Origin: Chara braunii
Lineage: Eukaryota > Streptophyta > Charophyceae > Charales > Characeae
Direction of reading: 5' to 3'
Length of the DNA stretch: 30,871 nt
Assembly (NCBI GenBank): GCA_003427395.1
Contig: BFEA01000001.1
Coordinates: forward strand, 7,941,181-7,972,051
Notes under the pieces: model-generated
Told to the model about the DNA's origin: nothing
Seen by the model: the letters and a program-made list of their open reading frames with translations, nothing else
The model's database searches: none
Translations under genes and position numbers: made by a program
Part shown: in pieces, positions 19,201-28,200 of the stretch
Layout: every line of letters begins with the position of its first letter
Position numbering within the stretch: the stretch's first letter is position 1

Positions 19201-22200
19201 GCAATCATGGCACCATGCGGAGGTTTCGATTGAGGCAATCGATATTGAGCCGCCGCCATTTGGCGCTTATGGCAGAGATGACCTTTTGGTCCTCAAGACT
19301 TCACTCAAAGTGGACGGAAAGATCGTTGACGGCTACCCTTATGACATTCGGGTACCTGGCCTGCCAAACAAGAATGGTAGCTTCTTTGTTGGGGGTGTCC
19401 GCTGCACGCTCCCATCCTACGTTTCAGTCAATGCCTCAGACATTCCTGATTACTTCCGTCCCGTTCCTGATTACAATCCAGATGCTCCCTGCAATCCGGA
19501 AAGGGACGACCAGAAGTTCTTCCGGGGATACATCGATGAAGTTTATGTGTACACAAAGACATCCGGCATGTTCGTCGATCCGCCGTTCTCCCGGATCCTT
19601 AACCATACTGATGACCTGGTCTATTTCCGGTTCAATCCTCGGCAAGGTCGAACTGTGAGTGACACGGTTTTTGTTCCCAAGGTGTTTGCCTTCCCTGCAG
19701 CTGACAGGCCTTCTGTGTTGGGATACATGAAAACAGTCGGGCATGATCAGACATTCCCTGCACCTGTAGAGAATGCAACACTGGAGTACATAACGGCTCC
19801 CTGGGAGCCTGCTGTAATTGATGAAGATCAGCGGCCTTCCACGTCACTCGATGGGGGACCTGTTCTAATTAAAGGGCTAAACTTTGCCAGGAGCGAGTGG
19901 CTGAGGTGCACGTATTCTACAGTGGAGCTGAATGCTGAGCACAACCAGGTCATGCTGACACATCCTCCTCGGTTCTCCCCAGCCACGCCCAAGGTGCTGC
20001 ACCGGAACAGGACCTACCTTGGCCCTGCACATTACATGTCCAGTCGAACTGGTTTTAGCATCTTTGAGGCTTTCTGCAATGCCAGCGGTGCAGACCTACC
20101 TGGGGTTGCCGCAGTCCAATTGGTAAATCCGAGGGCGATGCCCACCACAGCCGAGGTGCTATTCAGAGAGCGTGCTCTCTCCTTGGGGGGAGATGTGCCT
20201 ACTGCTGTCAAGATTGTAGGGGATACAGTGGATGAGCCTCAGGTGGTTAAATTGGAATGCCCGGCAGGAATGCGGTTCGAGGAGGTGGTCTTTGCTAGCT
20301 TTGGCCGGCCCCACGGGCGCTGTGCCACCCAGAAGGCGTACTGCTGTGATGGGAGGGATTGCTCCCCCCCTTGTGATACCAGCAATCTTCAGATCAACGA
20401 GAAGTGCCACAGTGATAATGACAGGCCAGAGAACTTCACGAAGAATATTGTAACTGACCTGTGCATTGGTCGTTCAGCGTGCGAGATTCAAGCCTCTGTT
20501 TCACTATTTGGCAGCCCCTGCAAGATCCATCACAAGTGGTTGTCGGTGGTGCTGCTGTGTTCTGACCAGTGGTCAACGAAAGACTTTGTGATTGCCAACA
20601 ATGTGACAACAAAGTTGGCTGGGAGCAATGCGTATTCATTCGGTGCTTGGGTGCTTCCCCGCAGCAAGGAGGGTTCCCAAGCTATCATCTCCTTTGGATC
20701 TCTTTGGTCTCCTCAACCTAATCGAGCACTACTTCAGTGGCGTGGCCTCACTGCGCACACAGGTGTCTTCTACTACTACGATGACCTGATAAACGATGTG
20801 GTGATGAAGCACCAGGACATTGGGGAGGACCTGGTCTTGGCAATGGACCAGTGGTACAATGTCTTTGTGACTATTGATGAGGACAATGAGGGACGCATGT
20901 ATGTTAATGGATTTGAAGTTGCACAGTTCTCAACCCGCTCCAGGCCAGACACTTCGAACATCACTGGCACCTTTATCATTGGGATGGACCTTGACGAAAG
21001 ACTCCATCCAAACGAGTACTTTGCCGGTCTGCTAGATGAGGTACAGATCTACAACCGCTCTCTGTCACAGGACGAGGTTATCATGTTCATGTGCCACACT
21101 CGGAAGATCAGGGGAGAGCTGCATGAGGGCACACAAGGCCTGGTCTCCTACTTCAGATTCAATCTAGATGATCCTCTGATGGCCGAGACGGTGATTGATG
21201 ACATGAACCCCATGGACAAGTACACACTTGCAAGGTCGACAGAGACGCAGTGGAATCCACTGCTTATGTCCTTCTTGATGAGCAACGTAACACGGCCAGT
21301 GATCCATACTGAGTATGAATACATTGGGGCCCCGTGGTTTCCAAGTGTGATGATGTCCATCGACAAGGTTAAGGGTCCGCTGCTGCCAGGGAGGAAGATT
21401 GTAGTCACAGGCGTGAACTTCGCTCCCAGGTCCACACAGGTGTTCATCAATGGGACAAGGCATCTCGATTGGACGTACATCAATGACACCAACTTGGAGA
21501 TAATGACAGTCACAGGCGTGGGAGGAAGTCACATCGAGATACAACTATCCAATGGAAATGTGGGAGCGTGCAATGGCGTGTCCATAGGTTCTGCTAAGTA
21601 CACACGGGAACCAGGGATGGAGGATCTGGTGCAGGGGTACTGTGCATATTATCCTCTGGATGGAGGAGTTGCTGAGGATACCAGTGGCTATGGCCGCCAT
21701 GGACGTGTGATGGGTGGGCGGCCAACCGAAAACCGAGATGGGTTGAGGGATCAAGCCATGCACTTTGCACCTGGGCAATACGCTGAGATACCTATCTGTG
21801 CACCAGGCACAGGCATGACTGTCGCTCGGCCAGGACTTACTATCACGGGCTGGTTCTTCTTTGACGACTTCCCTTTCCCAGAATACCAAGGTTGTGATGG
21901 CCATGGCATTGCCGCTCTGCATGGATGCCAGCTGGAGGAGGAGGGCTATGTTCTCCGGGACGCATGGAAACACGTTGCTCTGGCCGTCACGGACTTAGAA
22001 ACGAGCCAAGGAACCATCTATGTGAATGGGAGGGAGTTAGCTTCTGCTTCACGCACTGATTATGCAGCTCCTCTCCTGAAAATTCTCAATGGCACGATTG
22101 GTGGTGGCGAGTTCTCTGGGAAGATCGATGATATCCGGATCTATTCACGGCTTCTCGATCCCATGGAGATTATGGCCATGTACAGAACACAGGAGTATGC

Positions 22201-25200
22201 GCTGGAGTTTGAGCCCGGTGAGAATCGTACAGGTCATGGTGCTGTCATAGTTGCGCGACATGTAGATATTCCAGCAGGCATGCGAGGCTTGGTTGCAGTT
22301 TTTGCTGATGAAACAGGGAAGTCCGTCACAAACATTGTGCCCACGGTGGACAACAACTTTGGCTTGGCTTCCCCCTTCGAGGTTCTCAGCAGTGATGGAT
22401 GGTCGGTTCGCTTCACTGGTTTTGTATTTGCACCTTACACTGCCGATTATGTGTTCATTCTTCGGGCGGATGATAGTGTCCAACTCTCAGTAGGTGACAA
22501 ACTGCTCATCAATGACACGGAGTACAGTGGCAGTGAAAGGAAGGAGCGGGGCAAGATCCACCTGGACAAGGGGAAATGGTACCCCATCAGCCTCAATTAC
22601 ACAGACAAGCTGAGTGGCTCCTCATATCGCCTGCAGTGGAGGACAACCAATGGGAGGATCCCGCTGCAGGTCGTCCCCCAACGGTACCTGCGTTCAGGAA
22701 AGGGGCCCTTCATGGTTGAAGTCTGGGTGTACCCCTATACGGTGGATGGAAAGCACACAGTTGTGGGGAAAACACTGGACAATGGTGCAAGTGGCCTAGC
22801 CATTGGCATAGAAGATGGTGCTGTCAGTGTCGGTGTGTATGTTGGCTGTGAATGTGCAAGTGCCAACCCTCTGCACAAGTGTCTGTCCTACCGTCAAGCA
22901 CGGGTTGGGAAAGCTGCCATTGTCCCACATAAGTGGCAGTTGATCGGGGCAGGCTACAGTGGTGACAAGTGGGAGGTGTATGTAGATGGGTGGCTGAGAG
23001 ACACAATAAAGTACGACACCACAGAGTACTTCGTCGAAAGCAGCCAGCCACTGCTTCTGGGAGTGGAGTCCCTTGTCCCTGGTGAGGAGCAAAAGCCGTG
23101 GACCGGCAAGGCGGGAACATGGCCGTTCCATGGTCTGATCGATTCAGTTGTCGTCTACAGCCGTGCAGGCTTCAGTCAGACCAAGATTGTGAAGGATGCA
23201 GAATGCTTCTTTGACGTTGGCCCGCCAGAGTACCTAGCTGCCCACCTTATGCTGAATGAGGGTATTGGACGTAAAGTTCATCAGCTTGCTCTCTATGACA
23301 GCGAAAACCCGGACATTCCCAGCCTTTATGGGGATGGCACTCTGGTATGGATACCCGACCCAGATGCAGGTGAAAGTGAGGGAACATATGGCAGTCGCAG
23401 TGGCTGGAAGAAAGGAGGAGAGCTTCCCTGGCCGCGATGGGCAAACTCCACAGGGACGGAGTACAAAGCAGATCTTGGCAAGTCCCTTGTTTCTGGAATG
23501 GGACTGAAGGACTCTGTAGCTGGTGAGTGCGGTGTATTCTCCATTACTTCCCGTGATATCTGTGGCGCTCAGCTCAACTTTGGAGGAGACAACTGGACGG
23601 TGGGCGTTTTCGGACCTCTTCATCTCAGCACGGAGGAGGTGGTACTGGTGGTTGGCAATGGCATTGTGGATCACGGCGATGGCACGTACACGGCTACTTA
23701 TCGGGTGCAACGAAGTGGCGACTACTTCATCAGGGTGTTCCTTAATGGAGAGGAGAAATTGGGAACAAAAGCCCACGTTCATCCTGGCAAAACGGCCGCA
23801 TCAAAATCTTATCTTTTCGGCTTCTTGCAAGACACGCAGAACCTGGATGAGCTCCGTGACTCGCTGGTGGGAGCCCTGGTCGCGTTCAAGGTGCAAACGG
23901 TCGACCGATATGGAAATCTACGGTTTACAGGAGGGGACAAGGAATGGGCCTTCTTCTTCAGTGGGCCCTACTCCTTCCATGGCAATGTGACTGACCTGGA
24001 CAACGGTCAGTACCAGATCGACTACGTAGCAAGGGCAGCTGGGAAGTACCAGATGTTTGCATCTGTCTGCGGACAGCCCATCTGCACATATGGGGGTGCG
24101 ACGTGTATGGAGGGTGCCTGGTCAGCCCGTAGCTACTGTACGATTGATGCAAAAGTCCCTTCACCCCTCAACAGCGACAAATGCCCATTCTGTATCACAG
24201 TGAGGGAAGGCGGCTCCCTAAGCCTGCAACCAGATAGCGTCTGGGCTACATTCCCCGATGGAAACCATTTAGACCTGTCTAAACACTTCACTCTAGAGGC
24301 TTGGATTTGGAAGCCTCGATCTGAAGACTACTACATCGAAGGCGTATCTCAATTTGGAATTGCTCCCATCCAGACCAACATCACTGGCGGCAGGCAGTAC
24401 GTCCTGTCAAAACAATCCGAGCACTCAGGGAAGGGATGGTGGTTGGCTCTCCTTCCGCTTGAGCCTGCTGGCCAGAACAACTACAGTGTTGAGGCAGGCG
24501 TTTATGTGGGATCAGAAGCTTTCCGCATTCTGCGGACAGAAGGAATGAAGTTGGAGCACTGGCACCATTTGGCCGTGACCTACGACGGAATCAATCTGCG
24601 TATCTTCATCGACAGTAACCTGACTTCTGTGCTCTCGTTGAAAGACAAGCCGCCGCAGTATCCACGACGCAACAGACAGCCAGTGCGGGTGGGAAAAGAG
24701 TTTGATGGGCTGATTGATGAGGTGAAGATATTTGATATTGCGAAGTCGGAGGAAGAGATTGCTGGGCCAGGTGCTTTCTGTCCGTCACACATTCCGGAGG
24801 TTGGTAAGGGCACCCAGAATCTCGTTGCCTACTATCGGTTCAGCGACAGGGCGTCAACATTTGCTCGGGATTCCAGCGCATGGGAAAACAATGGCTATAT
24901 AGGACTTGTATGTGACACGGCCGACGAAGACAGGAATGTCACCCTCACCTGTCCACCTCGTTATCGAATCGGGTCCATTCTCTTTGCCAGCTTTGGGCAC
25001 ATTGATGGCACATGTGGAAGCTATGAAGTGGTGGATGGATGTGGCTCACCATATGTACGTGAGGTGATGGAGAACCTTTGCCTTGGGCGTGAATCCTGCA
25101 CCATGGTGGCAAACAGGACACTGTTTGGGAGACCTTGTCGAGGAGCGACGCTGACACTTGCTATCAGCGCATTGTGCGACGTGTTCCAGCCTTCAGAACC

Positions 25201-28200
25201 CTACCAACGGAACAATGCACCCAGCAAAGTGGGTGTCGCGGATGCAAGTAGCACAAGCAGCCCCATGTGTGTCGGTAACATGTGGTACCTCCTTCCAGAT
25301 CAGATGCGTGGTGAGATTAACTACAGTCCAGACTGTGCACAATTCAGCATGACCGAGGCAATTGTTGGTCAGGGAAAGAGCTTTGCCCTTACGGCCGTTG
25401 ATGCTTGTGGTCTGAATCGGACGATAGGCATGCAGCAGTTCTCCATGTTGATGCAATTTGACGGGTATGTGGAGTTCTTCCCCGCTGAGAATCCCACTGC
25501 CGACAGGGTTGAGATGTCCACCTGTTACCCAAGGGTGTCTCCACCGATGGATCTTGACACGATCAAACGGACATGGGGTGGTGCTTTTGGGGACGATTGT
25601 GACCAGTACAAGCATCTGTATGTCTTTGAGTATATGCCGACTCGCCCTGGCACTGGGAAGATTGTTGTAGGGGTGGAGGATGCAACCATTTACTCTGGGT
25701 ACTTTGTCGTGGTTCCCGGACCCATCTCTGGAAGCAGCCTGATTGATGGGCCAGGGCTATCTGATGCTTGGGGGGGAATTCAAACAACCTTCAATGTCAT
25801 TGCCCGGGATAGATTCGCCAACCTTGTCAAGTCCAATAAGGATATGTATCGGCTAACGGTAGCTGTTGCAGGGAGGAAAGCAGTGCGCATGTCATCTGCA
25901 CTCAGGCAAGGGGAGCCAGGCAAGCTCGACGTCTTCATCACCTATCCATCCGAAAACAACTACACAGTGGAAGTGCAGCTGGACAATGTTACCTTCTTCT
26001 CCCACCTCGTGGCCGTCTCGAAGCCCATGTTCCCCCAGCACAAGGTGACGGCGCTGGCAGAGGCAGGGCCCAGCACAAGGCCAGGCACAAGGTTTGAGCA
26101 CTCTGGTGCAGCATACAAAGATAGCCTCTACATTTTTGGGGGTGCCAAGCATGACAAGAGTTACATTGGGGAGACATGGAAGCTTGATGTCGGGCTAGTA
26201 ACTCCTCATCTCCCGACATCGCAGCAGCTGCAGCAAGAGGATAAACTGTCTCGTAGTATTCTTGACGATGAGGACAAGGGGCACTTCTCATTCAGGGTCC
26301 CAATTGAGGTGACAGGTCATAACATCAACAACTACACAGTTGAGGTTGTTGTGGACACCTCCTCTCTTGTTCTCAGTGGCATGATGCGTCCGGATTGTTG
26401 GGATGTCATGTTCGCAACATGGGAGGGTGAGGCACTGCAGTTCTGGGTGGACCCGGTGCCTGGCTGCAACTCCACTCATTCCATCTTTTGGGTCCGCATA
26501 CCATCTGAGGGAACCTACTATCTATATTTCGGGAATGCTCGGATCACATCCCCTCCTGTGTCGAACTCCTCCATCTTTGACTTCTTCGAGGATTTTGAAG
26601 ATTACAATTCAGGCTCACCCTTCCGCCGTTTTGTGTTCAACGACAGCAGCAGCAGCACTCACTTGACCACGACTGGCAACGACAACAGCAGCAATCCCAT
26701 GGTAGTGGAGTCTCTGAAGGACGCATGGGTGTTGGACGAGGTAAGCACGGACACATGTTCTGGTCCCGATTTCCAACGAGGAGCAGAGAGTTCCTTCAAG
26801 ATAGTTGACAGCATTGCTGTTTCTGGTACCCATAGTCTTCTTGTGGACACGCGCAAGGAGATTGGTGGGTCCATCAGCCGGAAAGTGACAAAGGCACTGA
26901 CCAATAGCAGCAGATTCATACTCAAAGGGTTCTTCTACGATGGACTTTGTCCTGACGCAAGTCACTGGATCTCACCTGACTTTGATCAATGCGAGTCTAC
27001 CCAAGAGGATAAGAAGACCCTCCTGCCCGTGCGCAATGGGGTGGGCGTGCATACAGCTTCCACTCACCAGCGATATGCATCTATGTACCCTTGGAAAGGC
27101 ACAAGTGCAAATAGGACGGTTGGCTGGCATAGCTTTGCCATCTATGGTGGTGATGAGGTCTTAAAGATGTTTGTGGATGGAATGCATGTTGCAAGGGAGA
27201 GCGAGCGCACAACCACTCTGAGCAAGATCTTCCTCCGTGGTGGTGCCTTTGCGTATGACAAGGAGGAGGGCAATGGCTACTGGGATGCTATCTTCGTGCT
27301 CCCGTACGACTCGTCAGTCACGGCAAAAGCCTACGTCTCCAAAACGGAGCCGGTGCTGTGGAACCCCTCAAGGACCGGATGGACTCAGATTGTGCCAACT
27401 GGGCCAACCACTAGCCATCCACCAGCGAGGCAGGGTCATAGTGCTGTAGTCTACGATGATAAGATGTGGATCTTCGGAGGCGAAAGGAGTGCCTATATCT
27501 ATAACGACCTGTGGTCCTTCTCTTTCCAGGATGAGGTATGGACCTTCTCCCCTGCGTTGAATGAGCCCCCACCCCCTCGGCATGACCACTCTGCAGCTGT
27601 CTACAGGGATGCAATGTTTATTCTCGGTGGTCGATCCCCTTTGCCTTTGAGCGACTTCTGGATGTACTCCTTCACCAACAGAACCTGGTCAAAATTGGAG
27701 GATGCAATCTATGGTCTGGGGAGGTTGTTCGGGCACACAACTGTTGTCAGCGGTAATATCATGTATGTCTATGGAGGCTACATCCACGACTTGGGTGAGC
27801 TTTCCAATGGCCTGTGGGAATACAAATTCCTTAGCGGGCGGTGGATCAAGCTCGGACCGAGAACAGACGCAGATGCAAGGAACAACTCCATGGTATTTGA
27901 GCCTGATCCTTCTGAAGCCATCGTTTTCCCAGCAGAGATCCCTGTCCCACGATTTGCTCACCAGGCAACAGTTCGATGTGCTCCCGAGCGTGGAAACCTG
28001 GGAGGGGAACCAAGTTGTGCCATGTACATTTTTGGGGGAGCAGGTGGGCCGTCCATGATGGAAAGCCTCGGAGATATATGGAAGTTCATATTCGCGGATA
28101 AAAAATGGATAAAGCTGGGGAATGTAGGCCCCACACTGGCCAGATATGATGCTGCAGGTGGAATTGTTGGTGATTATTGGCTAAACTTCGGAGGTGTGGG

